Assembly (NCBI RefSeq): GCF_029892845.1
Contig: NZ_JARXVT010000005.1
Coordinates: 1 to 64,000, forward strand
From: Aurantimicrobium minutum
Lineage (GTDB): Bacteria > Actinomycetota > Actinomycetes > Actinomycetales > Microbacteriaceae
Length of the DNA stretch: 64,000 nucleotides
Reading direction: 5' to 3'
Positions 32,173-41,741 of the stretch are shown in pieces. The stretch's first letter is position 1, and every line of letters starts with the position of its first letter. The notes under the pieces were generated by a model that worked only from the letters and a program-made list of their open reading frames with translations, did no database searches and was not told the origin of the DNA. The translations under genes and the position numbers were made by a program.

Positions 32173-33267
32173 GTGACCAGCTTTGAAGATCTCCCTATCC
32201 GTGATGACCTGCGTGGAATGAAGCCCTATGGCGCTCCCCAGGAACACGTGCGGGTTGAGCTCAACGTGAACGAGAACACGCACCCCGTTCCGCCACAGGT
32301 CGTAATGGACATCATGGGGCGCATTCACACTGCACTCGGTCGCATCAACCGTTACCCTGACCGTGAATTCACCAACCTTCGTGTTGCTCTCGCTGACTAC
32401 CTCGGCCACGGTCTGGATGCCGAGAACATCTGGGCAGCAAATGGCTCAAATGAGGTTATTCAGCAGCTCCTGCAGGCATTTGGTGGCCCAGGGCGTTCGG
32501 TTCTAGCTTTTCCCCCGACCTATTCCATGCACTCGATCATTGCGGCGGGAACAGGAACCCAGTGGATCCCAGCTCAGCGTGATGCTGACTTCGAGATTTC
32601 ACCGGCAACTGCGGTTGCTGCAATTGCAGAGCACAAGCCCGACATCGTCTTCTTCTGCACGCCCAATAACCCCACTGGTACTCCTGTGTCATTGGAAACC
32701 ATTGCAGCTGCCTATGACGCCACCGAAGGAATTGTCTTTGTCGATGAGGCCTACGCCGAGTTTGCCCCCGAAGGTGAGCCCACAGCTCTGAGTTTGTTGG
32801 CTGGACGCCCACGCCTGGTTGTCTCTCGCACCATGAGTAAGGCCTTTGCTTTTGCAGGTGCTCGTGTGGGTTACCTCGCTGGTGACCCTGCAGTCGCAGA
32901 CGCTCTGCGCTTGGTGCGCTTGCCGTATCACCTCTCTGCATTGACTCAGGCTGCAGCTGAAGGCGCTCTTGCTCACACTCCTGCCATGTTGGCCATGGTG
33001 GATGACATCCGTGTTCAGCGTGACCGTTTGGTCACTGAGCTGGCAGCCCTCGGATACACGCCCTATCCCTCGAGTGCGAACTTCGTACTCTTTGGCGGAG
33101 TTCGCGATCCACAGGATGTCTTTGAGAAGCTTCTTGCACAGGGAATCATCATTCGTGACATCGGAATGCCACACCACCTGCGTGTGACGGCGGGTACAGA
33201 AGCAGAAACAACCGAGTTCTTGAACGCACTTGCTGCCCTCGATGGCTCGATCAATGGGGCTCTCTAA
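32173..33267 (+). CDS. hisC: Histidinol-phosphate aminotransferase
   Basis: A 364-residue PLP aminotransferase converting imidazole-acetol phosphate to histidinol phosphate. The PLP-binding core is visible as FFCTPNNPTGTPV and VDEAYAEFAP, and the Schiff-base Lys is in SRTMSKAFAFAGARVGY near residue 223. The class I/II fold is complete. GTG 32173 is supported by the -10 TAAACT at exactly 6 nt. It begins the histidine cluster with hisB, hisH and priA. Confidence 0.95.
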   Translation: MTSFEDLPIRDDLRGMKPYGAPQEHVRVELNVNENTHPVPPQVVMDIMGRIHTALGRINRYPDREFTNLRVALADYLGHGLDAENIWAANGSNEVIQQLLQAFGGPGRSVLAFPPTYSMHSIIAAGTGTQWIPAQRDADFEISPATAVAAIAEHKPDIVFFCTPNNPTGTPVSLETIAAAYDATEGIVFVDEAYAEFAPEGEPTALSLLAGRPRLVVSRTMSKAFAFAGARVGYLAGDPAVADALRLVRLPYHLSALTQAAAEGALAHTPAMLAMVDDIRVQRDRLVTELAALGYTPYPSSANFVLFGGVRDPQDVFEKLLAQGIIIRDIGMPHHLRVTAGTEAETTEFLNALAALDGSINGAL

Positions 33268-33274
33268 GCCCTAC

Positions 33275-33280
33275 TAAACT
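33275..33280 (+). promoter_or_regulatory. -10 hexamer of a likely leaderless promoter for hisB
   Basis: TAAACT, spacer GGTGTT of 6 nt, then the ATG at 33287; it lies just after the hisC stop, so hisB can be transcribed independently. Confidence 0.55.
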
Positions 33281-33286
33281 GGTGTT

Positions 33287-33895
33287 ATGACTACAGCACC
33301 GCGCATTGCGAGCATTTCTCGCACCACGAGCGAGTCAAGCATTGAACTCACGATCAATCTTGACGGCACGGGTGTGAGCAACATCGAGACGACTGTTCCG
33401 TTCTTCGACCACATGCTGACTGCGTTTGCTAAGCACTCTCTGTCTGACCTCACCGTCAAAGCTTCCGGTGACATCCACATTGATGTTCACCACACTGTTG
33501 AAGACATTGGTATTTCTCTGGGTCTCGCTATTCGCGAAGCACTCGGCGACAAGGCGGGTATTTCCCGCTTCGGTGACGCACTTGTTCCTCTCGATGAGGC
33601 ACTCGTGCAGGCCGTCGTGGACATTTCTGGTCGGCCCTTCCTGGTTCACTCAGGTGAGCCTGCAGGTTTTGAATTCCACCTCATTGGTGGCCACTTCACT
33701 GGCTCCATGGTTCGCCACGTTTTCGAAGCAATCACCTTCAATGCGGGTCTCACCACCCACATCACTGTGTTGAACGGCCGCGACCCTCACCACATTGCTG
33801 AAGCTGAATTCAAGGCGTTTGCTCGCGCATTCCGTCAGGCCAAGGCTCTTGACCCTCTCGTGCAGGGAATCCCCAGCACTAAGGGTGCTCTGTGA
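33287..33895 (+). CDS. hisB: Imidazoleglycerol-phosphate dehydratase
   Basis: A 202-residue manganese enzyme that dehydrates imidazole-glycerol phosphate. Signatures are [12 protein letters not shown] near residue 45, [11 protein letters not shown] near 68 and the matching [20 protein letters not shown] segment near 160, each providing metal ligands. It lacks the phosphatase half found in enterobacterial HisB, as usual here. The stop overlaps the hisH start (GTGA). Confidence 0.95.
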   Translation: MTTAPRIASISRTTSESSIELTINLDGTGVSNIETTVPFFDHMLTAFAKHSLSDLTVKASGDIHIDVHHTVEDIGISLGLAIREALGDKAGISRFGDALVPLDEALVQAVVDISGRPFLVHSGEPAGFEFHLIGGHFTGSMVRHVFEAITFNAGLTTHITVLNGRDPHHIAEAEFKAFARAFRQAKALDPLVQGIPSTKGAL

Positions 33896-34524
33896 CCCAA
33901 AAGTCCGTCGTTGTTTTCGACTACGGCACGGGGAACATCCACTCCGCCATCAAAGCGGTTGAGCTCGCAGGAGCGAAGGTCGAACTGACGCGCGACAAAA
34001 CAAAGTGCGCTGAAGCTGATGGTCTGCTTGTTCCAGGTGTGGGAGCATTTGCTGCCGTCATGGAAGCGTTGAATGCTGTTGATGGTGGCGAGATCATTGA
34101 GCGCCGCCTTGCTGGTGGTCGCCCTGTGATGGGTATTTGTGTGGGCATGCAGGTGATGTTTGCCAACGGCCTCGAAGGCGGCGTGGAAACTCCTGGACTG
34201 GGCGAGTGGGACGAAACCGTGCACAAGCTCGATGCACCTGTCCTTCCCCACATGGGTTGGAACACCGTTGAGGTGGGCGAGAACTCGCAGCTGTTCAAGG
34301 GCATTGAGAATGAACGCTTCTACTTCGTGCACTCCTATGGCGTGACCGAGTGGAACCTCGATGTCATTCCTCCCTTCCCCAAGCCCTCAGTGACGTGGGC
34401 TGAACATGGGCAGCGCTTCATTGCTGCTGTGGAAAATGGCCCACTTGTTGCTACCCAGTTCCACCCTGAAAAGTCGGGCGAAGCAGGTATTCAGCTGCTG
34501 CGCAACTGGCTCGAGACTCTCTAA
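33892..34524 (+). CDS. hisH: Imidazole glycerol phosphate synthase glutaminase subunit
   Basis: A 210-residue class I glutamine amidotransferase that feeds ammonia to HisF. The oxyanion [10 protein letters not shown] and the catalytic Cys in [10 protein letters not shown] near residue 83, with His and Glu in [13 protein letters not shown], are present. HisF is not in this window. GTG 33892 overlaps the hisB stop. Confidence 0.95.
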   Translation: MTQKSVVVFDYGTGNIHSAIKAVELAGAKVELTRDKTKCAEADGLLVPGVGAFAAVMEALNAVDGGEIIERRLAGGRPVMGICVGMQVMFANGLEGGVETPGLGEWDETVHKLDAPVLPHMGWNTVEVGENSQLFKGIENERFYFVHSYGVTEWNLDVIPPFPKPSVTWAEHGQRFIAAVENGPLVATQFHPEKSGEAGIQLLRNWLETL

Positions 34525-34544
34525 AAACTAAGGAATATACCCTC

Positions 34545-35279
34545 ATGTCTGCGCCTATTCTTGAGCTGCTGCCCGCTGTTGACGTTGCTGAGGGCAAGGC
34601 TGTGCGCCTGACTCAAGGTGCTCTCGGCACAGAGACAGACTTCGGTGACCCTGTTGATGCTGCAGCAGACTGGGCCCGTCAGGGTGCTGAATGGATTCAC
34701 CTCGTCGATCTCGACGCAGCATTCGGTCGCGGTGAAAACCGCGCCTTGCTGCGCCGCGTGATTGTCGAGGTTCCTGGCGTCAAGATTGAGCTCTCCGGTG
34801 GTATTCGCGATGACGCCTCGCTTGAGAATGCTTTGGAAAGCGGTGCTACCCGCGTGAACCTGGGCACTGCAGCTTTAGAGAACCCAGAATGGGCAGCGTC
34901 AGCTATTGAACGCTTTGGCGACAAGATTGCTGTCGGTTTGGACGTGCGCGGTGAAACTCTTGCAGCTCGTGGCTGGACCGAAGAAGGTGGAAACCTCTGG
35001 GATGTGCTCGCTCGTCTCGAAGATGCTGGGTGTTCACGTTACGTCGTCACCGATGTCACTCGTGACGGCATGCTCAACGGTCCCAACCTCGAGCTTTTGA
35101 CAGCGATTACGGAGAAGACCGGTAAGCCTGTTGTGGCATCAGGTGGCATTGCCAGCTTGGATGACTTGGTTGCGCTGCGCTCACTCGTGCCAATCGGTGT
35201 TGAAGGTGCCATTGTGGGCAAGGCACTCTATGCTCAGAAGTTCACGCTGGAACAGGCCATCGCGGTCGCCTACAACTAG
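34545..35279 (+). CDS. priA: Phosphoribosyl isomerase (HisA/PriA type)
   Basis: A 244-residue TIM-barrel isomerase acting on ProFAR; the actinobacterial PriA type also acts as TrpF in tryptophan synthesis. Motifs: [15 protein letters not shown] near residue 8 (first catalytic Asp), [13 protein letters not shown], and the second Asp in [14 protein letters not shown] near 170. The RGWTEEGG loop with a Trp favours PriA-type dual function, but trpF presence elsewhere was not testable. AAGGAATATACCCTC precedes the ATG. Confidence 0.9.
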   Translation: MSAPILELLPAVDVAEGKAVRLTQGALGTETDFGDPVDAAADWARQGAEWIHLVDLDAAFGRGENRALLRRVIVEVPGVKIELSGGIRDDASLENALESGATRVNLGTAALENPEWAASAIERFGDKIAVGLDVRGETLAARGWTEEGGNLWDVLARLEDAGCSRYVVTDVTRDGMLNGPNLELLTAITEKTGKPVVASGGIASLDDLVALRSLVPIGVEGAIVGKALYAQKFTLEQAIAVAYN

Positions 35280-35287
35280 GACACACC

Positions 35288-36100
35288 ATGTCACACAACC
35301 ACGACGGTCACATGTTCGGCTCCTCGGACAGCGCCGATTCTGCTGGACAGCCCTGGGAAGGTCGCGAGTTCGAAGAGAACCCCTTCGCAGACGATGATGG
35401 CACCACTCCTGAGCACCTCAAGCTCGCTCTTGATGCCTTCCATGGCCTGCCTCTGGACTCTGAAGAGCGTGCTGGTCGCCACATGAACGTGGTGGATGCA
35501 CTTCGTGTCTCCCGTTTCCTTGTTCCCTTGCTTGCAGAAGCTGGCGATGTGGGAGTGAACGCTGCAGGGCTTGTCGTCGACAAAACTCAAGAGCTCGCAA
35601 TTGTTACAGTCGCTGGCCCCACTGGCCAGAAAGTCCTCCCTGTGTTTACCTCCGTCGAGGCTATGCAGAAGTGGAAGCCAGAAGCACGTCCCGTACCTGT
35701 TGAAGCACGTCGTGCTGCGCTGGCAGCTGCTGCTGACGGTGCACAGTGGATGGTTGTTGATCCTCAGAGTTCCACTGAGATTGTCTTGCGTCGCCCTGCT
35801 GTTGAGGCGATTGCGAAGGGAACCCCCTGGGTTCCCAACCAGATTGACCCCATGTTGCAGCAGGTGTTCAACGAATCCATTGAGGACGAACCCTTCGTGA
35901 AAGCGATTCGCCTCACCTCGGGTGATCCTGATGCCCGTGGCTTTGATGAAGAACTCGTTGTTCAGGTAGTTCTGCCACCAAGCCTGGAACAAAACGAAGT
36001 GGAGCGCGTCGTGCGATCACTCTCAAACAAGTGGGCTCAGCAGAGCATCTTCTCTGAACGTGTGGACTCGATGCGTTTACAGCTCGTTCCAGCTGTCTAG
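35288..36100 (+). CDS. SseB-family protein
   Basis: A 270-residue protein with the SseB-type N-terminal domain, here around FLVPLLAEAGDVGVNAAGLV and LPVFTSVEAMQKWKPEARPV, and a C-terminal half with PVEARRAALAAAADGAQWMVVDP. The preceding low-complexity start (EENPFADDDG) is common to actinobacterial members placed after priA. The role is unknown; SseB of E. coli is an enhancer of rhodanese-type serine sensitivity, so no transfer of function is safe. It lies 8 nt after priA. Confidence 0.78.
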   Translation: MSHNHDGHMFGSSDSADSAGQPWEGREFEENPFADDDGTTPEHLKLALDAFHGLPLDSEERAGRHMNVVDALRVSRFLVPLLAEAGDVGVNAAGLVVDKTQELAIVTVAGPTGQKVLPVFTSVEAMQKWKPEARPVPVEARRAALAAAADGAQWMVVDPQSSTEIVLRRPAVEAIAKGTPWVPNQIDPMLQQVFNESIEDEPFVKAIRLTSGDPDARGFDEELVVQVVLPPSLEQNEVERVVRSLSNKWAQQSIFSERVDSMRLQLVPAV

Positions 36101-36116
36101 AGCAAGAACGTCAACT

Positions 36117-36145
36117 GAAACCCAGCCCTAGACGGGCTGGGTTTC
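36117..36145. terminator. Bidirectional terminator, SseB gene versus YhgE-type gene
   Basis: GAAACCCAGCCC (36117-36128) pairs with GGGCTGGGTTTC (36134-36145), 12 bp. The reverse-strand gene's stop codon is inside the hairpin. Confidence 0.85.
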
Positions 36146-37795
36146 TTTGCTGAGTGTGGTGATGGAAACGTGACGCTTACGGGAGATGGCCAGTGCTGTG
36201 AACAGCACGCCACCCAAGCTCCACAACACTAAGGAAGTCACCGCGGAGGCAAAACCGGAGACATCACCTGAATTGATAACGGCTTGGAGTGCCGTCACAG
36301 CATCATTTGCTGGGGTGAAGCTCAACAACGTGTCTAAGAGCTCAGGAACTGTCGAGATCACGCCAGTGACCAGGATGAGAACTGCCACTGCGAGAGAGAC
36401 CATACGGCCAAAGCCGCCCAGAATGGCGTTCAGAGCCTGGTTGGTTGCCGTGAAGGCAATTCCAATCAAGGCGGCAATGGACGTCACACTGGCCCATTCG
36501 CCAAGGCCATAGCCGTTAGCCACGGCGATGACCGTCGCAACCGCAGCGCCTTGAATAATTCCTACAATTGCGGGAACCACGAAGGATCTGGTTGCTAGCG
36601 ACAATGAAGACCTGGTTGATTCGAGCAAGCGCTGGGGGAGTGTGCGCAGGCCTACGAAGATTGCCAGTGCGCCGATCCAGAGCGAGAGCACCACATAGAG
36701 CGGGGTGCTGTTCGCTCCGAAGGTCAACGTGCCTGCGTCTTTGAGAGCAACAGGTGCGGTGACGACCTCAGAGAGCTTCTTGCTTTCTGCTTCGGTGTAG
36801 ACAGGAATGTTTGCCACTGCAGTGTCGAGACCAGTTGCGAGACCAGCAGCACCACCTGCAACGGCGGTAGTTCCTGAGGCAATTCCTTCAACGCCAGTGG
36901 CAATGCCCGTGCTGCCGGCGGCAAGCTCGGTGATTCCACCGCTCAGGCTAGAAAGACCTCCGGCAAGACCTGAGGTTCCTGCAGTCAGCCCTGCCAAACC
37001 GCCACAGAACTGAGCCTGTGCTGGGGCAACAACAACTTGTGAACAGGTTGCGGACAAGCCTGCCAAGCCATCAGCGATCTGTTGGGCGCTACCTGGAATG
37101 GCAGCTGCTTGTGCTTGAAGAGTCCACATTCCATTCGAGAGCTGGTTTGCACCAACAGAGAGTTGGTTTGCACCGTCAGCCAGGGAAGCTATACCGGAAG
37201 AGAGTTCTTGTGCACCAGAGGCAGCTTCACCCAGGCTTTCACTTAAGGTGCTGAAACCGATCAGAACGTTCTCGATATAGCTGGCACTGAGTTGCTGGTT
37301 TAACAAGGTCACAGCAGTTGAGGTGATCGCAGTTGTCAGGGCGTCATCGACGAGTCGAGTCTTGTCACTTGACGTGACATCAATGATGGCTTGTTCAGGA
37401 TTTGCTGCGTCACTGAATGAGGAGGTGGCAACTTCGGAGAAGTTTTTCGGGATCGTCACAACGGCAACATAGTCACCACTGCGTAAGCCCTCTTTCGCGC
37501 CAGCTTCGTTCGTGATGACCCAGTTGTAGTTGGAGGCGCCGTCAGCACCATCTACGAGTCCTGCAGTGAGTAATCGGCCTAGGGGAGTGAGTTGACCATT
37601 GATGGTGACCGGCTCGTCATTGTTCACAATGGCTGCGGTGACAGTGTTGAGGCGGTCTGTGGGGTTCCACAGCCCCCACATCAGGGTGCCGACCACGATG
37701 AGAGGAACAAAGATCAGCGCGGCGAGGGTGAGAACGCGAGGCTTACCCTCGGTCTTTGCTGAGTTCTTGGACAGGCGTGTGATGAGTGTGGCCAT
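36128..37795 (-). CDS. YhgE/Pip-domain membrane protein (ABC-2-like)
   Basis: A 555-residue membrane protein. It starts with one transmembrane helix, an extracytoplasmic region of about 330 residues containing the YhgE/Pip start VTAAIVNNDEPVTINGQLTPLG, then Gly/Ala/Ser-rich coiled repeats (SGIASLADGANQLSVGANQL), and ends with five to six helices. This is the architecture of the YhgE/Pip proteins near cell-envelope and ABC-2 exporters. It lies 2 bp downstream of the MMPL gene and should be co-transcribed. Likely role is in envelope transport; the substrate is unknown. Confidence 0.82.
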   Translation of the reverse strand: MATLITRLSKNSAKTEGKPRVLTLAALIFVPLIVVGTLMWGLWNPTDRLNTVTAAIVNNDEPVTINGQLTPLGRLLTAGLVDGADGASNYNWVITNEAGAKEGLRSGDYVAVVTIPKNFSEVATSSFSDAANPEQAIIDVTSSDKTRLVDDALTTAITSTAVTLLNQQLSASYIENVLIGFSTLSESLGEAASGAQELSSGIASLADGANQLSVGANQLSNGMWTLQAQAAAIPGSAQQIADGLAGLSATCSQVVVAPAQAQFCGGLAGLTAGTSGLAGGLSSLSGGITELAAGSTGIATGVEGIASGTTAVAGGAAGLATGLDTAVANIPVYTEAESKKLSEVVTAPVALKDAGTLTFGANSTPLYVVLSLWIGALAIFVGLRTLPQRLLESTRSSLSLATRSFVVPAIVGIIQGAAVATVIAVANGYGLGEWASVTSIAALIGIAFTATNQALNAILGGFGRMVSLAVAVLILVTGVISTVPELLDTLLSFTPANDAVTALQAVINSGDVSGFASAVTSLVLWSLGGVLFTALAISRKRHVSITTLSKETQPV

Positions 37796-37797
37796 GA

Positions 37798-40554
37798 TTA
37801 TGCCTGCACTTTCTTGCTCGAGGACGAGGCATGGTCGAGGTCAAGCACCACCGAGTCAACGCGGGCACTGAGGAAGTTACCCCAGGTCTCCACAGGCATA
37901 TCGTTGGTTGTTCCGACAAAGACGGTGAGGGTGCGACCAGCCTTGGAAGCTGCTTCGCGGGCTGCGTTGAGGGCATCAGCGACGCCATAACGCTCGCTCT
38001 CTGAGGAGAGGAAGTCAATGTTGTCGAGAATGATGACGTGGGGCTTCTCTGAGGAGGCGTCCTCAATGGCCGCCACGGTGTTGCGGTTAGCGTGCTCGGC
38101 AACATCAATCAGTGCCACACGCGAACGCACCGCTCCCGAACGCACGGGAAGGACCATGTCTGCGACCTTGAGCTTGCCGGCATCAGGATCGAGGCGGCCA
38201 CTGAGTGTCAACAAGAGAGCCGAGGTGGCAATCTTGTCGCTCCCGGTGACAAACAGGGTTGTTCCGTTTGGAACGGTGAAGTTGAGGTTCTTGAAGTAAG
38301 AGCGTGTGCCTTCAGCATTCTTGAGGCTGAGGCCTTCCGCTGCGACAACCACGTTCTTTTCTGCAGGCCAGTCGGCAAGTTCGAGTTCGTGCTGAACTCC
38401 CTCACCCTCCACATCAAAGTGGGGGAGAACGCGGTCTAGCCACTTGGGGATATACCAAGCCTTGTCACCCAGGAGCTGGAGTACAGCAGGAACGAAGGTC
38501 ATACGCACAATAAAAGCGTCAACAAAGATTCCTACTGCCAGGGCTAGGGCAATTGCCTTGAGGCTGCCATCACCCTCGGGAACGAATGCGGCGAAGACGG
38601 CGAACATAATCACCGCAGCAGCGGTGACGACCTTTGCAGAACCGACAAAGCCGGTGATGATGGACTTTCGCGCCTTGCCCGAGTGGACGTAGTCCTCTCG
38701 CATACGAGCCACGAGGAAGACCTCGTAGTCCATCGCCAGGCCGAAGAGGATGCCCATCACCAAGATCGGCATGAAGCTAATGACGGGTCCTGGCTTGTCC
38801 ACGTGGAAGAACTCAGCTCCCACGCCCTCTTGAAGTACGAGTGTGACCACACCGAAGGCAGCTACAACGCTAAAGAGGTAACCCACGGCTGCCTTGATCG
38901 GCACCCAAATGGAGCGGAACACCATGGTCAACAGAATGAGGGACAGCCCCACCACCACAATGCCGAAGGGCAACAGCGCGTTACCCAGCAAGGTGGAAAT
39001 ATCAATACCGCTTGCGGTGAAGCCAGTTACGGAGAGATCAACGCCATATTTCTGCTGGAAATAGTCATGCTTATCACGAATGGCCTGAACTAGAGCCTTG
39101 GTTTCAGGGGAGTCAGGTGCACCCTCGGGGATGACCTGAATAATGCCCGTGTCTGCGGTCATGTTGGGCGTAGCCAGGGGAACTGCGGCCACACCTGGAA
39201 TCTTTTCTAGCTCAGACTTGAGGTCATCCATTAGGCCAAGGGGGTCGGTGCTGGTGACAATGGTGCCGGTTACCAACAAGGGACCGTTGAAGCCCTCACC
39301 AAAGTTCTCTGCAACTAGGTCATAGGTAATGCGCGAGCGGTCCTCGAGTGAATTACTGCCTGCATCAGGCAGTGCCAAACGCAGGTTAAGCGCAGGCAAG
39401 GCAACGATGGTGATCGCTGCTATCACAGCCAGGATTGTCACAATGGGGAAGCGAGTAACAGCTTTAACCCAGCCCAAGAAGAAGCGGTTGGGTTTGTGCG
39501 CAGCGGCTTCTTCCTTTTTAGTTTTCTTCTTCTTTGGACGCAGGCGCTCGCCCGCAAAGCCGAGCAGAGCAGGAATTAACGTGATGGAGATCAGGACGGA
39601 TACGCCAACGCCAACTGCCGCCGCTACACCCATCGTGGTGAGGAACGGAATGCCAGCAATTCCCAAACCGAGGAGGGCAATCATGACGGTCAGGCCGGCA
39701 AAGATCACGGCAGAACCTGCAGTTCCATTAGCCCTGGCCGCAGCTTCCGCAGGAGTATCACCCTTGCGCAGCTCGTCCTGGTGGCGAGAAATGATGAACA
39801 GGGCGTAGTCGATACCCACTGCAAGTCCCAGCATGAGTGCAAGCATCGGGGTTGTTGAGGTCACCTTGGCGAATGCTGTTGCAACGAAGATGAGGGAAAT
39901 TGAGATTCCGACACCGAGCAAAGCTGTGAGCAATGGCATGCCGGCTGCGAGGAATGAGCCGAAAGTAATGATGAGCACCACGAGGGCAATTCCCACACCG
40001 ATGAGTTCGGTGGGGGTGATGGTTGGCATGCTCTGGCTGTAGATCTGACCGCCGAGGGAAACAGTGGAGCCTGCTGGCAGATCTTTGCTCAGTTGCTCCG
40101 TTGCCGCCTCAAGTTCACTCAGTGATGCAGGCGTGATGGTTGAGGTTGCGCCATCAAACTGGACGCTGAGTAGACCAGCTTTGTCGTTCTCGCTAATGGC
40201 ACCATTAATGCGCTCGTTGAAAGGGGAGGTGACGTTCTCAATCTGCGGGAGCTTCGTCATCTCGTCTGCAACGGAGTTGAGAGCGTCTTTGTATTCGGGG
40301 TCAGTGATCAGCTGACCGTCTGCTGCCACCACAATGATCTGGGCAGATGCGCCACTGACCTGGGGGAATGTCGTCGAGAGGGAGTCGAGGGCAGCCTGTG
40401 ACTCGGTTCCCGGAATACTGATGCCGTTGTCGAGGCCCTTACTGAATACTGCTGCGCCACCACCGATTGCAACGAGGACAATCAACCAGCCAATGAGTAC
40501 GAGGCGGCGGGCTTTGAATGCCCAGTGTCCGAGAGAGTAAAGCAGTGATGACAT
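37798..40554 (-). CDS. MMPL/RND-type transporter fused to a degenerate ABC-like domain
   Basis: A 918-residue pump. The MMPL part runs to about residue 690 with two six-helix halves and two large outer loops; the SSD-like motif GLAVGIDYALFIISRHQDEL near residue 258 and its counterpart GLAMDYEVFLVARMRED mark the MMPL family, likely transporting lipids or drugs. After about residue 730 a region resembles an ABC ATPase (GLSLKNAEGTRSYFKNLNF, then FVTGSDKIATSALLLTLSG, PHVIILDNIDFL), but the Walker A lacks its Lys and the Walker B Glu is Asn, so hydrolysis is unlikely. ATG 40554 has AAGGA upstream. Divergent from the TetR gene. Confidence 0.9.
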   Translation of the reverse strand: MSSLLYSLGHWAFKARRLVLIGWLIVLVAIGGGAAVFSKGLDNGISIPGTESQAALDSLSTTFPQVSGASAQIIVVAADGQLITDPEYKDALNSVADEMTKLPQIENVTSPFNERINGAISENDKAGLLSVQFDGATSTITPASLSELEAATEQLSKDLPAGSTVSLGGQIYSQSMPTITPTELIGVGIALVVLIITFGSFLAAGMPLLTALLGVGISISLIFVATAFAKVTSTTPMLALMLGLAVGIDYALFIISRHQDELRKGDTPAEAAARANGTAGSAVIFAGLTVMIALLGLGIAGIPFLTTMGVAAAVGVGVSVLISITLIPALLGFAGERLRPKKKKTKKEEAAAHKPNRFFLGWVKAVTRFPIVTILAVIAAITIVALPALNLRLALPDAGSNSLEDRSRITYDLVAENFGEGFNGPLLVTGTIVTSTDPLGLMDDLKSELEKIPGVAAVPLATPNMTADTGIIQVIPEGAPDSPETKALVQAIRDKHDYFQQKYGVDLSVTGFTASGIDISTLLGNALLPFGIVVVGLSLILLTMVFRSIWVPIKAAVGYLFSVVAAFGVVTLVLQEGVGAEFFHVDKPGPVISFMPILVMGILFGLAMDYEVFLVARMREDYVHSGKARKSIITGFVGSAKVVTAAAVIMFAVFAAFVPEGDGSLKAIALALAVGIFVDAFIVRMTFVPAVLQLLGDKAWYIPKWLDRVLPHFDVEGEGVQHELELADWPAEKNVVVAAEGLSLKNAEGTRSYFKNLNFTVPNGTTLFVTGSDKIATSALLLTLSGRLDPDAGKLKVADMVLPVRSGAVRSRVALIDVAEHANRNTVAAIEDASSEKPHVIILDNIDFLSSESERYGVADALNAAREAASKAGRTLTVFVGTTNDMPVETWGNFLSARVDSVVLDLDHASSSSKKVQA

Positions 40555-40618
40555 GGCTGTCCTTGTGTGTTGGCAACCGCCGGAGATCAGCCGGCGGTGC
40601 GGGGATAAATCACGTTTC

Positions 40619-40651
40619 GATACACCGGTGTATCCGATACATCAGTGTATC
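40619..40651. promoter_or_regulatory. Two tandem TetR operators
   Basis: GATACACCGGTGTATC (40619-40634) is a perfect 16-bp palindrome; GATACATCAGTGTATC (40636-40651) is an imperfect second copy. They start 17 bp apart and overlap the TetR gene's own -10 TATCCT, and lie between the TetR and MMPL genes. A further hairpin 40576-40598 (ACCGCCGG/CCGGCGGT) falls in the MMPL leader. Confidence 0.82.
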
Positions 40652-40660
40652 CTTAATTTC

Positions 40661-41335
40661 GTGAGCACCACAACCGAGACAGAATCAAAGCCCGCAGAGT
40701 CAGCCAGGCGTCAAAAAACGCGTGAACGCCTGATGGATGCGGCCTTTGAAGTCTTCTCAGAGGTGGGTATCCACGCAGCAAGTGTCGAAATGATCGCCGA
40801 ACGTGCAGATTTCACCCGCGGGGCTTTTTACTCAAATTTCGACACGAAGGAAGAACTCTTCCTCGCGCTCGCCGAACGAGGCAACAATGAACGGCTCGCG
40901 TTGCTGCGGGGAAGCGTGGCCAACATCGATGTGATCTTGCCCACGTTGCTCGGCAACTCGGGTGGGAAGCTCACTGCCCAGGAGCTAGGACCGATCGTGG
41001 CGAGCTTCCTGGAACAACAGGGAGAGAACCGCCTCTGGTTTCTATTCCAATCAGAACTTCGCCTCTTGGCAATGCGCGATGGGGAAGTGGGCAAGCTCTA
41101 TCTCGAGCAGAAGAGAGCTGCAGATCACGAATTTGGCAGCATTATTTCCGCTGCCTTTGATGCAGTCGGACTGACCCCTGCACTGGATTCGGTTGAACTG
41201 GCCAACGTGCTCATGAATACCTATGAAGCTGCTCTCCAAGAAGCCATCATGCGTGGCGGAGAACACGTGCAGGAATCTGCACACCAGCTGTTTATGCAGC
41301 GGTTACTTGGCCTTATTGGCCAACTAGCGAGCTAG
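40661..41335 (+). CDS. TetR/AcrR-family regulator
   Basis: A 224-residue regulator. The N-terminal HTH is RERLMDAAFEVFSEVGIHAASVEMIAERADFTRGAFYSNFDTKEEL, the standard TetR pattern, and the C-terminal helical ligand domain starts after about residue 65. GTG 40661 is preferred over an ORF start at 40553 because the latter would code through the operators, and TATCCT lies 7 nt before the GTG. It probably represses itself and the divergent MMPL/YhgE operon in response to a lipid or drug. Confidence 0.9.
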   Translation: MSTTTETESKPAESARRQKTRERLMDAAFEVFSEVGIHAASVEMIAERADFTRGAFYSNFDTKEELFLALAERGNNERLALLRGSVANIDVILPTLLGNSGGKLTAQELGPIVASFLEQQGENRLWFLFQSELRLLAMRDGEVGKLYLEQKRAADHEFGSIISAAFDAVGLTPALDSVELANVLMNTYEAALQEAIMRGGEHVQESAHQLFMQRLLGLIGQLAS

Positions 41336-41688
41336 TTGACGGGACCTGTCCACTTTTCGCCGGGACCCTTGCCGATTTCATCGGGGATAGGAGAAGCTTC
41401 GCGGAAAGCCAACTGAAGCGAACGCAGACCATCGCGCAGTGGACGAGCGTGAGAGTCACTAATGTCTGGTGCTGCTGCCGTAATGAGACCTGCAAGAGCA
41501 TTGATGAGCTTGCGCGCTTCATCGAGGTCAGTCAAGGAAGCGGCATCAGGGCCTTCGGCGAGACCACACTTGATAGCGGCTGCGCTCATCAGGTTCACGG
41601 CAACCTCCACGATGACCTCAATGGCAGGCACTTCTGCGATGTCCAAAACAGCCTTCTGGACTGCCTCGTTTTCGGCGCTTTCGCTCAC
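41332..41688 (-). CDS. DUF1844 domain protein
   Basis: A 118-residue helical protein of the DUF1844 family. Its core NLMSAAAIKCGLAEGPD and DLDEARKLINALAGLI are recognisable. Such genes lie next to infC in many actinobacteria; function unknown. It is convergent with the TetR gene (4-bp overlap) and divergent from the infC unit. Confidence 0.85.
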   Translation of the reverse strand: MSESAENEAVQKAVLDIAEVPAIEVIVEVAVNLMSAAAIKCGLAEGPDAASLTDLDEARKLINALAGLITAAAPDISDSHARPLRDGLRSLQLAFREASPIPDEIGKGPGEKWTGPVN

Positions 41689-41703
41689 AATGTATTCCTC
41701 TGC

Positions 41704-41709
41704 TAGGCT
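41704..41709 (+). promoter_or_regulatory. -10 hexamer of the infC operon promoter
   Basis: TAGGCT, a typical actinobacterial -10, about 230 nt before the infC start, would start a long leader near 41716. The -35 is weak. Confidence 0.55.
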
Positions 41710-41741
41710 TATGCAGGTTTCTTAGCTCATGCCAAGAAATT

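Noticed and set aside
40553-40660. N-terminal extension of the TetR protein
   Set aside because: It would encode the operator palindromes; the TetR start at GTG 40661 has a -10 at 7 nt and normal family length.
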